This document shows, piece after piece, positions 1 through 8,545 of a stretch of DNA of 64,000 bases. Position 1 is the first letter of the stretch; every line of letters starts with the position of its first letter. The translations under genes and the position numbers were made by a program. Origin of the DNA: Flavivirga algicola (GTDB taxonomy: Bacteria; Bacteroidota; Bacteroidia; Flavobacteriales; Flavobacteriaceae); the NCBI RefSeq assembly GCF_012910715.1, contig NZ_JABBHF010000003.1, positions 124,001 to 188,000 on the forward strand, in the 5' to 3' direction. The notes under the pieces are model-generated. The model saw nothing but the letters and a program-made list of their open reading frames with translations. It was not told where the DNA came from and made no database searches.

Positions 1-648
1 TCTCAATCGGATAGTATTCACATACTTGTTGTCGATGATAATTCCCCAGATCTAACAGCTTCAAAAGTAAAAGAACTTCAAGCTCATTTTGTCAATAGGC
101 TGTTTTTAGAAACACGACAAGAAAAATCGGGACTTGGAACTGCCTATATTCACGGTTTTAAATGGTGTTTGAGCAAATCTTATAAGTATATTTTTGAAAT
201 GGATGCCGATTTCTCACATGATCCTAAGGATTTAATAAAACTCTACAATGCTTGTCATACAGATGGTGCCGATTTATCTATAGGCTCTAGATATGTAACG
301 GGAGTGAATGTTGTTAACTGGCCCATGAACCGCGTTCTCATGTCTTATGGTGCATCTAGATACGTGCGTATAATTACTGGTATGAAAATTCATGATACAA
401 CCGCTGGTTATGTTTGTTATAGGCGTCATGTACTTGAGGCTATAAATTTAGATACTATAAAATTTATCGGTTATGCGTTTCAAATTGAAATGAAATTTAA
501 AGCCTACTTAAAAAAATTTAAAATTATAGAAGTACCAGTTATTTTTACTGATAGAACAAAGGGCGAATCAAAATTAAGTTCAGGTATTATTTCTGAAGCT
601 ATTTTTGGAGTTATTTCGATGAAATTAAAAAGCCTGTTTAAAAAATAG
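1..648 (+). CDS. Polyprenol monophosphomannose synthase-like glycosyltransferase, GT2 (5' partial)
   Basis: The frame is open from the first base of the window, so the N-terminus lies outside; about 215 residues are visible. The product resembles bacterial dolichyl/polyprenol-phosphate mannose synthases, which move a sugar from a nucleotide donor to a membrane polyprenyl phosphate at the inner face of the cytoplasmic membrane. The visible part begins in the nucleotide-binding fold (VVDDNSPD), then has a GLGTAYIHGF segment and the DADFSHDP metal-binding motif (near visible residue 63). The TGMKIHDTTAGY stretch is typical of the family. I see no C-terminal membrane helices, so it is the short soluble type. 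The stop is 6 bp before the dihydroorotase start, so the two are probably co-transcribed. Confidence 0.85.
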   Translation, partial: SQSDSIHILVVDDNSPDLTASKVKELQAHFVNRLFLETRQEKSGLGTAYIHGFKWCLSKSYKYIFEMDADFSHDPKDLIKLYNACHTDGADLSIGSRYVTGVNVVNWPMNRVLMSYGASRYVRIITGMKIHDTTAGYVCYRRHVLEAINLDTIKFIGYAFQIEMKFKAYLKKFKIIEVPVIFTDRTKGESKLSSGIISEAIFGVISMKLKSLFKK

Positions 649-654
649 AACGAT

Positions 655-2001
655 ATGAAACTAAAATCGACACTTATTAAAAATGCGAATATTGTAAATG
701 AAGGCGTCATTTTTAATGGAGATATATTAATTGAAGGAGAATACATTAAGAAGATAAGCGATTCAATAAGCGTGAAATCTGCCGATGTACTTGTTGTAGA
801 TGCCGAAGGTAAGTATTTATTGCCTGGAGCTATCGATGACCAGGTTCATTTTAGAGAACCAGGATTAACCCATAAAGGTAATATAGAAACAGAATCTAGA
901 GCAGCTATTGCAGGAGGTATTACTTCTTTTATAGAAATGCCAAATACAAATCCTCAAACGACTACTATTGAGAAGTTGGAAGAAAAATTTGAGATAGCTT
1001 CTAGAACTTCGTCTGCTAATTATTCGTTTATGTTTGGTGGCACTAATGATAATCTGGAAGAAATTTTAAAATTAGACGTTAACCAAGCTGCTGGTCTAAA
1101 ATTATTTTTGGGATCTTCAACAGGTAACATGTTGGTTGATGATTTGGAAGTATTGGAGAAAATTTTTAAAAGCACCAACATGCTTATTTCTGTTCATTGT
1201 GAGGATGAAGCAACCATAAAAAAGAATTTTCAAGAGCATATAGATACATTTGGAGACGATATTCCTATAAAATATCATCCTGTTATAAGAAGCGAAGAAG
1301 CTTGCTATTTGTCATCTTCCAGAGCCATCGAATTAGCAAAAAAAACTGGAGCGAGACTTCATGTTTTTCATCTTTCAACAGGAAAGGAAACGAATTTATT
1401 TAGTAACAAAATACCTTTAAAAGAAAAAAGAATTACATCTGAAGTTTGTATCCACCATTTGTGGTTTAGCGATGAAGATTACGATAACAAGGGCACTTTT
1501 ATAAAGTGGAATCCAGCTGTAAAAACAAAAGAAGATAGAACTCAATTATGGGATGCTTTGTTAGACGATAGAATAGATGTTATTGCTACAGACCATGCGC
1601 CACATACTTTAGAAGAAAAGAAAAACGTTTATACTAAAGCGCCATCTGGTGGCCCGTTGGTACAACATGCGCTACCTGCAATGCTAGAAATGTATCATAA
1701 AGGTAAAATTTCTGTAGAAAAAGTAGTTGAAAAAATGTGCCATAACCCAGCCATTTTATTTCAAGTTGCAAGAAGAGGTTTTATAAAAGAAGGCTATTAT
1801 GCAGATTTGGTGTTAGTAGATTTAAATAGTCCTTGGACTGTAAATAAAGATAATATTCTATATAAATGTGAGTGGTCTCCTTTTGAAGGAACTACTTTTA
1901 AATCTAGAATAACGCATACATTTTTAAACGGTAGTTTAGTGTATCAAAACTCTAAGTTCAACAATATAAAAGCGGCTAAACGCTTAACTTTTAATAGATG
2001 A
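655..2001 (+). CDS. pyrC: Dihydroorotase
   Basis: 448 residues, full length for an amidohydrolase-fold dihydroorotase, which interconverts carbamoyl-aspartate and dihydroorotate in pyrimidine synthesis in the cytoplasm. Metal-site motifs are in order: IDDQVHFREPG near residue 60, VHCEDE near 180, FHLST near 238 and ATDHAPH near 304 with the catalytic Asp. The usual first His of the HxH pair reads Gln (DQVH), which I believe is common in Bacteroidota homologues; a degenerate allantoinase-like relative is the alternative. The ATG at 655 closely follows the upstream glycosyltransferase, and the stop overlaps the next gene as ATGA, so translation is probably coupled. Confidence 0.88.
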   Translation: MKLKSTLIKNANIVNEGVIFNGDILIEGEYIKKISDSISVKSADVLVVDAEGKYLLPGAIDDQVHFREPGLTHKGNIETESRAAIAGGITSFIEMPNTNPQTTTIEKLEEKFEIASRTSSANYSFMFGGTNDNLEEILKLDVNQAAGLKLFLGSSTGNMLVDDLEVLEKIFKSTNMLISVHCEDEATIKKNFQEHIDTFGDDIPIKYHPVIRSEEACYLSSSRAIELAKKTGARLHVFHLSTGKETNLFSNKIPLKEKRITSEVCIHHLWFSDEDYDNKGTFIKWNPAVKTKEDRTQLWDALLDDRIDVIATDHAPHTLEEKKNVYTKAPSGGPLVQHALPAMLEMYHKGKISVEKVVEKMCHNPAILFQVARRGFIKEGYYADLVLVDLNSPWTVNKDNILYKCEWSPFEGTTFKSRITHTFLNGSLVYQNSKFNNIKAAKRLTFNR

Positions 2002-2558
2002 TTTTAAGACGACTTACCATATATTTAAGCATTATTGTAGCTTTTTTAGCTTGCCATGATATAGAAAAACCAAAGAAACCTGATAATTTGATTTCCAAGG
2101 AGAAAATGGTTGATATTCTAATTGACGCTAAAATAATAGCATCGGCGAGTTCTGCAAATAGAAAAATAATGGAGGAGCATGGGGTTAAATTAAATTCGTA
2201 TGTTTATACTAAGCACCAAATAGATAGCCTGCAGTTTGCCTTGAGTAATGATTATTATGCATTTCATGTAAAAGATTATGAAGAAATTTATGAGAAAGTT
2301 AAGGACAGTTTAGGAAAGCTTATAGTCAAGGTAAAAGAAGAGGAAGAGAAAGAAAGGATTGAAAAGGAAAAGAGAAGAGAAGATTCGCTTAGGGTGGTAT
2401 TTAAAGACAAGGATTCTTTAGGCCTGTTCAGAATTAGGGACTCATTAAAGGTACAGGCAATAAAAGATTCGATAACCGAAATGTTAATTGACAACAGACT
2501 TGAGGAATTGAGAGGTTTAATAGCGCCTATTTCTTCTTCAGATAAAGATGACCAATAG
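1998..2558 (+). CDS. DUF4296 lipoprotein
   Basis: 186 residues. A hydrophobic N-terminus (ILRRLTIYLSIIVAFLAC) ends in a lipobox-like Cys at about residue 19, so a membrane-anchored lipoprotein is likely. The following region, with ISKEKMVDILIDAKIIASA, matches the DUF4296 pattern of Bacteroidota. The C-terminal half is highly charged (Lys/Glu/Asp runs, repeated DSL) and probably forms a long helix or coiled coil. The function of the family is unknown. It overlaps the dihydroorotase stop by 4 bp, and its own 3' end overlaps the convergent epimerase gene by 32 bp. Confidence 0.8.
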   Translation: MILRRLTIYLSIIVAFLACHDIEKPKKPDNLISKEKMVDILIDAKIIASASSANRKIMEEHGVKLNSYVYTKHQIDSLQFALSNDYYAFHVKDYEEIYEKVKDSLGKLIVKVKEEEEKERIEKEKRREDSLRVVFKDKDSLGLFRIRDSLKVQAIKDSITEMLIDNRLEELRGLIAPISSSDKDDQ

Positions 2559-3534
2559 TGCTAATCGTTTCGTCTATAGGTTTAAACTTGTAATTTAAAC
2601 CTGTTTTAATTTTTTTATTACTGTAATTTTTTTCTGTCGATAAAGATGTGACAATATGTTTAGTCAATTGTCTTCGTTTGCCTGTTAATTTAGTTTTTAA
2701 CCAATCTAGTTTCCAAGCCAGTTGTAATAACCAACTACTAGCCATTTTTTCTGGAGGCTTAACTTGAACAGATTTAGACAAGGTTTGCAAAAATTGCTTA
2801 TAGGTCCAATTCTCGGCAACTAACAAAAAACGTTCATTTACAATATCACTTTTTGTAAGTGCTATCATAATTGAAACAACATCTTCAACAGCTATGAGAG
2901 CAATGGTTCCAGAGGTGTAATATTTAAATCCCTTATGCGCCTTTTTAAAAAAACTTCCAGTCCCATAGCGCCAGATACCTGCGCCTAAAATAACGCCAGG
3001 ATTAACTATGACAACATTAAGGCCTTCTTGTGTAGCGCGCCAAACTTCCATTTCTGCACCGTATTTCGTAATGGCATAAACGCTATTATCATCTTCAGGA
3101 TTCCAAATCGTTTCTTCTGTAATTTCTTCATTATTAATAGCATTTCCTAAAGTAGCGATAGAACTTACATAGCAAAGTTTGTTAATTGTATTTGATAAAC
3201 AGAGGTTAACAATATTAGCAGTTCCTTCAATATTTGTTTTTCGTAATGTTTGATATTTATCTGGTTCAAAAGATACAAATGCAGCACAGTGATATACATG
3301 GGTAACTCCAGTAAACGCTTCAGACAAAGCTGGGATATCTAAAAGGTCTGCCTTCACCCATTCAATAGCTTTGAAAAGGGATTCGAAATTAGAACTATAA
3401 GTAGCAAAAACAGATTTCACATTGGCAAGTTTATGTTCTGTCCTATAAATAGCCCTAACTTTCTCTTTACCACTTACAAGCTTGTAAAGTAAATGAGAAC
3501 CAACTAAACCAGTACTTCCTGTTACTAAAATCAT
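2527..3534 (-). CDS. NAD-dependent epimerase/dehydratase family protein
   Basis: 335 residues, an extended short-chain dehydrogenase. The Rossmann motif TGSTGLVGSHL is at residues 5-15, and the catalytic YAITKYGAE (YxxxK) is near residue 155 after VSSIATLG with the active-site Ser. This subgroup resembles dihydroflavonol-4-reductase/3-beta-HSD-like enzymes that act on sugar, steroid or aldehyde substrates; the substrate here cannot be told. It is a single gene convergent with DUF4296, with a 32-bp overlap at the 3' ends. Confidence 0.85.
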   Translation of the reverse strand: MILVTGSTGLVGSHLLYKLVSGKEKVRAIYRTEHKLANVKSVFATYSSNFESLFKAIEWVKADLLDIPALSEAFTGVTHVYHCAAFVSFEPDKYQTLRKTNIEGTANIVNLCLSNTINKLCYVSSIATLGNAINNEEITEETIWNPEDDNSVYAITKYGAEMEVWRATQEGLNVVIVNPGVILGAGIWRYGTGSFFKKAHKGFKYYTSGTIALIAVEDVVSIMIALTKSDIVNERFLLVAENWTYKQFLQTLSKSVQVKPPEKMASSWLLQLAWKLDWLKTKLTGKRRQLTKHIVTSLSTEKNYSNKKIKTGLNYKFKPIDETISTIGHLYLKKK

Positions 3535-3581
3535 GCAACGAAAGTAATAAATATTTAAGAGTACTCAGGTTTAAATAATGC

Positions 3582-3704
3582 CTATATAAATTTTATTGCT
3601 TGTATTCCTGTTAAAACCATACCGAGAGAAGAAAATGGTAATTTCAACCAAAATTGAAGCCCTTTTTTAATAACCTCATGTTTTTCGAATAAAGAATTAT
3701 TCAT
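3582..3704 (-). CDS. Possible small protein, 40 residues
   Basis: A 40-codon frame starts at an ATG (MNNSLFEKHEVIKKGLQFW) and ends in a moderately hydrophobic half (KLPFSSLGMVLTGIQAIKF). It occupies most of the otherwise empty space between the epimerase and tyrS. The composition looks like a short membrane-associated protein or the N-terminal part of a longer small membrane protein that has been truncated. No family is recognised. It could be chance, since the interval is only about 230 bp. Confidence 0.35.
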   Translation of the reverse strand: MNNSLFEKHEVIKKGLQFWLKLPFSSLGMVLTGIQAIKFI

Positions 3705-3732
3705 AATATCTAAGTAATTATACATTGATTTT

Positions 3733-3740
3733 TATCTTTG
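3733..3740 (+). promoter_or_regulatory. Putative -7 promoter element of tyrS
   Basis: TATCTTTG is an exact match to the Bacteroidota -7 consensus TAnnTTTG and lies 26 bp before the tyrS ATG. No TTTG is seen at the expected -33 distance, so the call rests on the -7 box and position only. Confidence 0.4.
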
Positions 3741-3766
3741 CCATAATTTTTAAAAATTGAAGAGTA

Positions 3767-5062
3767 ATGATAAAGAATTTTGTTGAAGAATTAACATGGA
3801 GAGGTATGATACATACCGTAATGCCTGGAGCAGAAGAGCATTTAATGGAATGTATGCGCAGTGCTTATGTGGGTTTCGACCCTACAGCAGATTCTTTACA
3901 TATTGGAAATCTAGTCCCTATTATGCTTTTGGCACATTACCAACGTTGTGGGCATAGACCGGTAGCTTTGGTAGGAGGAGCCACAGGAATGATTGGAGAT
4001 CCTTCGGGTAAATCAAATGAGCGTAATTTGTTAGATGAAAAAACATTACGCCACAACCAGGAAGCTATTAAAAATCAATTATCGCATTTTTTAGATTTTG
4101 AAAGCGATGCTGAAAATGCAGCACTTTTAGTGAATAATTACGATTGGATGAAAGATTTTTCGTTTCTTGAATTTATTCGAGACATTGGTAAACATATTAC
4201 CGTAAACTATATGATGGCAAAAGATTCTGTAAAAAACAGAATTTCATCTGAGTCGTCTGAAGGTATGAGTTTTACTGAGTTTACGTATCAATTAGTTCAA
4301 GGGTACGATTTTCTTCATTTATACAAGGAAAATGATTGTTCCATACAAATGGGAGGAAGCGATCAATGGGGTAATATTACAACGGGAACAGAATTAATTA
4401 GAAGGATTGGTAGTGGAAAAGGATTTGCTATCACTTGCCCGTTAATTACAAAATCTGATGGTTCTAAGTTTGGAAAATCAGAAGGAGGTAATGTTTGGTT
4501 AGATGCCAATAGAACGTCTCCTTATAAATTCTATCAGTACTGGCTAAACTCTAGTGATGAAGATGCTGAAAAATATATTAAGATCTTCACTTTTTTAACT
4601 CAAGAAGAAATTAATACTTTGATAAAAACACATAAAGAAGCACCACATTTACGTGTTTTACAAAAACGGTTGGCAGGAGAAATTACAACAATGGTACATT
4701 CTAAAGATGATTTAGAAAATGCTGTAAAAGCGAGTAATATTCTTTTTGGAAAATCTACCAGCAATGATTTAAAAGGGTTAAATGAACAAACATTTTTAGA
4801 TGTGTTTGATGGTGTACCGCAAACAGCAATACTCCAATCGGATATAGATAGTGGCTTAGATATTATTGCAGCTTTAGCAGAAAAGGGAGGGTTTTTAAAA
4901 TCTAACGGAGAAGCAAGGAGAGCGCTTAAGGAAAATTCCATTTCTGTAAACAAAGAAAAAGTAAAGGATGATTACCGTATCACTGCAAAAGATTTGATTA
5001 ATGATAAGTTTGTGTTATTGCAGCGTGGTAAGAAAAACTATTTTGTACTACGCGTTAAATAA
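3767..5062 (+). CDS. tyrS: Tyrosyl-tRNA synthetase
   Basis: 431 residues, normal length for a bacterial TyrRS, which charges tRNA-Tyr in the cytoplasm. The class I signature HIGN is at about residues 44-47 (after [11 protein letters not shown]), and the second signature KFGKSEGG is near residue 234. The tyrosine-pocket motif [10 protein letters not shown] is near 193. The C-terminal 65 residues ([17 protein letters not shown]) form the S4-like RNA-binding domain. It appears monocistronic: a -7 box lies upstream and a strong terminator immediately downstream. Confidence 0.97.
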   Translation: MIKNFVEELTWRGMIHTVMPGAEEHLMECMRSAYVGFDPTADSLHIGNLVPIMLLAHYQRCGHRPVALVGGATGMIGDPSGKSNERNLLDEKTLRHNQEAIKNQLSHFLDFESDAENAALLVNNYDWMKDFSFLEFIRDIGKHITVNYMMAKDSVKNRISSESSEGMSFTEFTYQLVQGYDFLHLYKENDCSIQMGGSDQWGNITTGTELIRRIGSGKGFAITCPLITKSDGSKFGKSEGGNVWLDANRTSPYKFYQYWLNSSDEDAEKYIKIFTFLTQEEINTLIKTHKEAPHLRVLQKRLAGEITTMVHSKDDLENAVKASNILFGKSTSNDLKGLNEQTFLDVFDGVPQTAILQSDIDSGLDIIAALAEKGGFLKSNGEARRALKENSISVNKEKVKDDYRITAKDLINDKFVLLQRGKKNYFVLRVK

Positions 5063-5070
5063 AAAATAAC

Positions 5071-5095
5071 AAAGCCTGGTTTCAAACCAGGCTTT
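5071..5095 (+). terminator. Rho-independent terminator of tyrS
   Basis: AAAGCCTGGTTT, a single C, then AAACCAGGCTTT forms a perfect hairpin starting 8 bp after the tyrS stop. The U-tract after it is weak (TTTGTGTTT). It may also stop the convergent acyl-ligase transcript. Confidence 0.75.
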
Positions 5096-5213
5096 GTGTT
5101 TAACCAACCAACTAAAAACTAATCTTTCTTTTTCTTAGCTGATAATTTTGTCGTAGTTATTTTAAATGCCTTACACAAAGATTAAATTATTTCGATTAAG
5201 CTTGTTTTTGCAA

Positions 5214-6194
5214 TTAAAGCACCATAAGGTTACACCCGCGAATATCCGAATTATCAAACCGGCCAAGGACTTCGAACGTGCTGTTATCGTTAACGCGCCC
5301 CAGATCTTGAGTGGCAATAAAAGAACAAGAATTAATGTTTGCCAGATCAATGATATTTATTCCGCCAGTTTTACCCGTTGCTTGTATAGAAAGTGGGTCT
5401 TCGGTATCCCGTGTTAAAATACGCATCCAATTAGGGGAATTAAAAAGACCGTGCCCTTTTGAGTAGCCCTGACTTAAAAGTTCAGTCATACCATATTCGC
5501 TATGTATCAAGTCAACCCCGAAACCTGTTTTCAATTTTGCATGTAAATCTTCCCTGATAAGTTCTTTTCTTCTGCCTTTCATACCTCCAGTTTCCATAAT
5601 AGTGGTGTGATTTAAATTAAACTGATATGTTTCAACCAAGTCTAATAAGGCAAAAGATACGCCTATTAATAAGATTTTTTCCCCACTTGAGTCTAATCTT
5701 ATCAATGTGTCTTTTAACTCAGAATAATTGTTTAAATAAAAGCCGCTTTCAGAATATTTTGATTGCTTAATCATGGCATTTGCCATATATATTAACGAAG
5801 AACCTTCGCGTTCTAGATAAGAAGGTAATAATGCCAGAATTACATAGTCTTCAACATAGCCATAGAATTGTTGAAAACCTTTGGTAAAGCTTTGTATGTA
5901 AATATCTAAATCTGTTATATGGTGTTTACTTGTATTACTTCCAGTAGTACCAGAACTTGAAAAAGTAGTTTGAATGGGAACCTTAGAACTTAGTATTTTA
6001 TGAGATTTAAAGAACTGAATGGGCAAAAAAGGAATATCCTTTATGGTTTTTACATCGCTGGGATGTTTGTATAACAAATCGCAAAAAGAACGATAAGTAC
6101 GATTGTTTTCAAATTGAAATCTGAAAATTTTCAGAGCTAACTCTTCAAACTCTGTTTGGTTATTAATGTTGAAAATAGAATTTGTGTCAATCAT
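5214..6194 (-). CDS. LuxE/PaaK-like acyl-protein synthetase family protein
   Basis: 326 residues, resembling the acyl-protein synthetase (LuxE) branch of adenylate-forming enzymes. These activate a fatty acid or aryl acid with ATP and transfer it to a carrier. The nucleotide-binding loop SSSGTTGSNTSKH is near residue 82, and SEYGMTELLSQGY near 225 is the adenylation A5-like motif with the catalytic Glu. Residues such as METGGMKGRRKE fit the family. In Bacteroidota such genes are often single and their partner unknown; no lux reductase genes are nearby. It lies alone, with a terminator-like hairpin just upstream that ends the preceding gene. Confidence 0.8.
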   Translation of the reverse strand: MIDTNSIFNINNQTEFEELALKIFRFQFENNRTYRSFCDLLYKHPSDVKTIKDIPFLPIQFFKSHKILSSKVPIQTTFSSSGTTGSNTSKHHITDLDIYIQSFTKGFQQFYGYVEDYVILALLPSYLEREGSSLIYMANAMIKQSKYSESGFYLNNYSELKDTLIRLDSSGEKILLIGVSFALLDLVETYQFNLNHTTIMETGGMKGRRKELIREDLHAKLKTGFGVDLIHSEYGMTELLSQGYSKGHGLFNSPNWMRILTRDTEDPLSIQATGKTGGINIIDLANINSCSFIATQDLGRVNDNSTFEVLGRFDNSDIRGCNLMVL

Positions 6195-6230
6195 AATTAT
6201 TAGAAAGACAAAAGTATGTAAAATAAAAAA

Positions 6231-6249
6231 GTGTTACCAATGGTAACAC
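6231..6249 (-). terminator. Terminator hairpin of the T9SS-tail gene
   Basis: GTGTTACCA, A, TGGTAACAC is a perfect inverted repeat with A-rich sequence on the left and T-rich on the right. On the minus strand it ends in a U-rich run 26 bp after the stop of the 6275-6616 gene. It could work in both directions. Confidence 0.7.
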
Positions 6250-6274
6250 TTTTAAAATTTATGAATTGTGATAT

Positions 6275-6616
6275 TTACTTGATCACTAATTTTCTTGTTT
6301 CACTAATATCGTTTTCTGTAATCTTCAAAATATAAACGCCTTTTCGCAAATTTGAAATCTTTAATTCCTTGCCGGTTAAAATGGTAGAATAAACTTTTTT
6401 ACCTAAAACGTTAAAGAACTCAATTTTTTTAGTCAAATTACGTTTAGATGTTAGATATACAAATGTTCTATTGCTACTAGCGGGGTTTGGATATATAGAT
6501 AAGCCTTCTATATTTTGCGCAATAGAAACCTCTTTAACATTGTTTTGAGCGAATCCGTATTGGGTGGCTGACAATGTTAAGGCTAAAAATAAAATGAATA
6601 AGTAGTTTTTTTTCAT
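6275..6616 (-). CDS. Small secreted protein with T9SS type A sorting domain
   Basis: 113 residues. A signal peptide (MKKNYLFILFLALTLSATQYGFAQ) is followed almost directly by a type A Por secretion tail: LSIYPNPASSNRTFVYL near residue 39, FFNVLGKKVYS near 68, and the closing KGVYILKITENDISETRKLVIK. The protein is therefore little more than a sorting domain, with no separate cargo domain. It would be exported by Sec and passed through the type IX machinery. It may be a minimal secreted protein or the remainder of a longer one, but the reading frame is clean and starts at its own signal peptide. Confidence 0.85.
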   Translation of the reverse strand: MKKNYLFILFLALTLSATQYGFAQNNVKEVSIAQNIEGLSIYPNPASSNRTFVYLTSKRNLTKKIEFFNVLGKKVYSTILTGKELKISNLRKGVYILKITENDISETRKLVIK

Positions 6617-6718
6617 ACGTTCTATTCGGTACCATAAAGGTAATGAATTACTACAAAAGTGATGCCAAAAAAGTGTTAAAGATTTCGTTATTTGGTCGAA
6701 AGTTTAATTTACTGTATC

Positions 6719-6748
6719 TTGTTTGTTACGTTAATGTTATTAATTTTG
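6719..6748 (+). promoter_or_regulatory. Putative promoter of the two-component operon
   Basis: TTG at 6719-6721 is followed after 19 bp by TAATTTTG at 6741-6748, matching the Bacteroidota primary-sigma pattern. Transcription would start near 6755, giving a leader of about 65 nt before the response regulator. Confidence 0.5.
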
Positions 6749-6820
6749 AAATATCAATAAAACGGTATTATTTAGTTTTATCTTTACTTTAAGAAATAAA
6801 TTATAATTTGTTATTTAAGT

Positions 6821-7501
6821 ATGAAAAAGAATGATATTAAAATATTATTAGTTGATGATGAACCTGATATTTTAGAGATTGTAGGCTATAATTTGTCAAG
6901 CGAAGGCTATCAAGTTATTACTGCGGAGAATGGTCATGAAGGTGTTAAAAAGGCAAAAAAAGAGTTACCGCAATTAATCATTTTAGATGTCATGATGCCA
7001 GAAATGGACGGTATTGAAGCTTGTGAATTAATTCGTAAAAATCCAGATTTAAAAAATAGCATTATCACTTTTTTAACAGCGAGAGGAGAAGATTATTCTC
7101 AGGTGGCTGGTTTTGATGCTGGTGCAGATGATTACATAACAAAACCCATAAAACCTAAGGTTTTAGTAAGTAAAGTAAAAGCGCTTTTAAGACGTTTTAA
7201 AGAAGAAGATGTAACAGATACTGTTAAAATAGGAAGCTTGGTAATAAATAGAGATGAGTATAAGATCATTTCTAAAGGAGAAGAAATTGTTTTGCCAAGA
7301 AAAGAATTTGAATTACTATCATTATTGGCCTCAAAACCAGGAAAAGTTTTTAAAAGAGATGAGATTCTTGATGCCGTTTGGGGTAATGAGGTTGTTGTTG
7401 GAGGCAGAACAATCGATGTACACATTCGTAAATTAAGGGAGAAATTAGGAGATAAGAGTTTTAAAACCATAAAAGGAGTAGGCTACAAGTTTGTAGAATA
7501 A
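6821..7501 (+). CDS. OmpR/PhoB-family response regulator
   Basis: 226 residues. The receiver domain (residues 5-120) has the acidic pair DDE at 12-14, the phospho-acceptor Asp in LILDVMMPEMDG near residue 56, the FLTARG switch Thr and the GADDYITKPI Lys. A winged-helix DNA-binding domain follows (residues 130-226), with LPRKEFELLSLLASKPGKVF and the recognition-helix region GRTIDVHIRKLREKLG. It lies directly upstream of its kinase: the stop TAA and the next ATG abut. It resembles the PhoB-like regulator of Bacteroidota; the stimulus is not known, and phosphate is only a guess. Confidence 0.93.
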   Translation: MKKNDIKILLVDDEPDILEIVGYNLSSEGYQVITAENGHEGVKKAKKELPQLIILDVMMPEMDGIEACELIRKNPDLKNSIITFLTARGEDYSQVAGFDAGADDYITKPIKPKVLVSKVKALLRRFKEEDVTDTVKIGSLVINRDEYKIISKGEEIVLPRKEFELLSLLASKPGKVFKRDEILDAVWGNEVVVGGRTIDVHIRKLREKLGDKSFKTIKGVGYKFVE

Positions 7502-8545
7502 ATGCAGACAAAATTTAAAAGATCATATAGGTTTTCTATAAAAACGTCACTATATATAACTTTATATACAACGCTCGTAATGAGTGTTTTTTTATATTAT
7601 TTTTATGAACTTAAGTGGCTTCATTTACTCATTTTTGTTCCAAGTGTTTATGTTTTTTCTTTTGTTGTCATTCAGTTTAGTGTAGAACGGTTTATATATA
7701 AACGTGTTAAAAAAATATACGATGATTTAACACTTTTAGAATCGGCTAGTTTAAGTAAGGGGCCTATTACGACCGATATGCGAACGCTTACCCAAGAGAT
7801 TGATAAGTTTGCACGAGACAAAAAGATAGAAATAGAAACCCTAAAGGTTCGTGAAAAGTATAGAAAAGAATTTTTAGGAAATGTATCTCACGAACTAAAA
7901 ACACCATTATTTACAGTGCAAGGGTACGTTCTTACACTATTGGATGGTGCTATGAATGATGAGAAATTACGAGAAAAATATTTAGAACGAGCAAGTAAAG
8001 GTATTGAGCGTTTAGGTTATATTATTAAAGATTTAGACATGATTACCAAATTAGAAGTTGGTGATTTAAGTTTAAATATAGAAGAATTCGATATTGTAGA
8101 GTTGGTCGAAAATGTATTCGAAATGCTTGAGATGAAAGCCAGTAAAAAAAGAATTACGCTTACTTTTGATACTGAGTACAACAAACAAGTACTAGTTAAA
8201 GCAGATAAAGAACGTATACAGCAAGTATTGGCAAACCTCATAGTAAATTCTTTAAAATATGGAAGAGAAAAAGGGACTACAGAAGTAAGTATCGAAAATT
8301 TGATAAAAAACAAGGTTATAGTTCGTGTTACCGATAATGGTGAGGGTATTGAAAAAAGGCACCTTCCTCGTTTGTTTGAACGTTTCTATAGAGTAGACAA
8401 AAGTGGTTCCCGTAAAGAAGGAGGATCGGGGTTAGGACTTTCTATAGTAAAACATATTATTGAAGCTCATGACGAAAAAATATATGTAGAAAGTGAGTTT
8501 GGAGTTGGTAGCGAGTTTTCATTCACACTCGAAAAGGTTGAATAG
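7502..8545 (+). CDS. PhoR-like sensor histidine kinase
   Basis: 347 residues. Two membrane helices (about residues 15-33 and 38-58) have almost no periplasmic loop, so it probably senses within the membrane or through a partner. The HisKA domain carries FLGNVSHELKTPLFTVQGY near residue 125, with the phosphorylated His. The ATPase domain has the N box NLIVNSLKYG, the G1 box VTDNGEGI, the F region LFERFYRVD and the G2 box GGSGLGLSIVKH. It starts immediately at the regulator's stop, so the two form a cognate pair. The 3' end overlaps the convergent glycosyltransferase by 27 bp. Confidence 0.93.
   Translation: MQTKFKRSYRFSIKTSLYITLYTTLVMSVFLYYFYELKWLHLLIFVPSVYVFSFVVIQFSVERFIYKRVKKIYDDLTLLESASLSKGPITTDMRTLTQEIDKFARDKKIEIETLKVREKYRKEFLGNVSHELKTPLFTVQGYVLTLLDGAMNDEKLREKYLERASKGIERLGYIIKDLDMITKLEVGDLSLNIEEFDIVELVENVFEMLEMKASKKRITLTFDTEYNKQVLVKADKERIQQVLANLIVNSLKYGREKGTTEVSIENLIKNKVIVRVTDNGEGIEKRHLPRLFERFYRVDKSGSRKEGGSGLGLSIVKHIIEAHDEKIYVESEFGVGSEFSFTLEKVE

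Noticed and set aside
5103-5160. Minus-strand tail KAFKITTTKLSAKKKKD ending in a stop
   Set aside because: Looks like a protein C-terminus but a stop lies a few codons upstream, so only about 20 codons exist. It could be a remnant, but that is too little to support.
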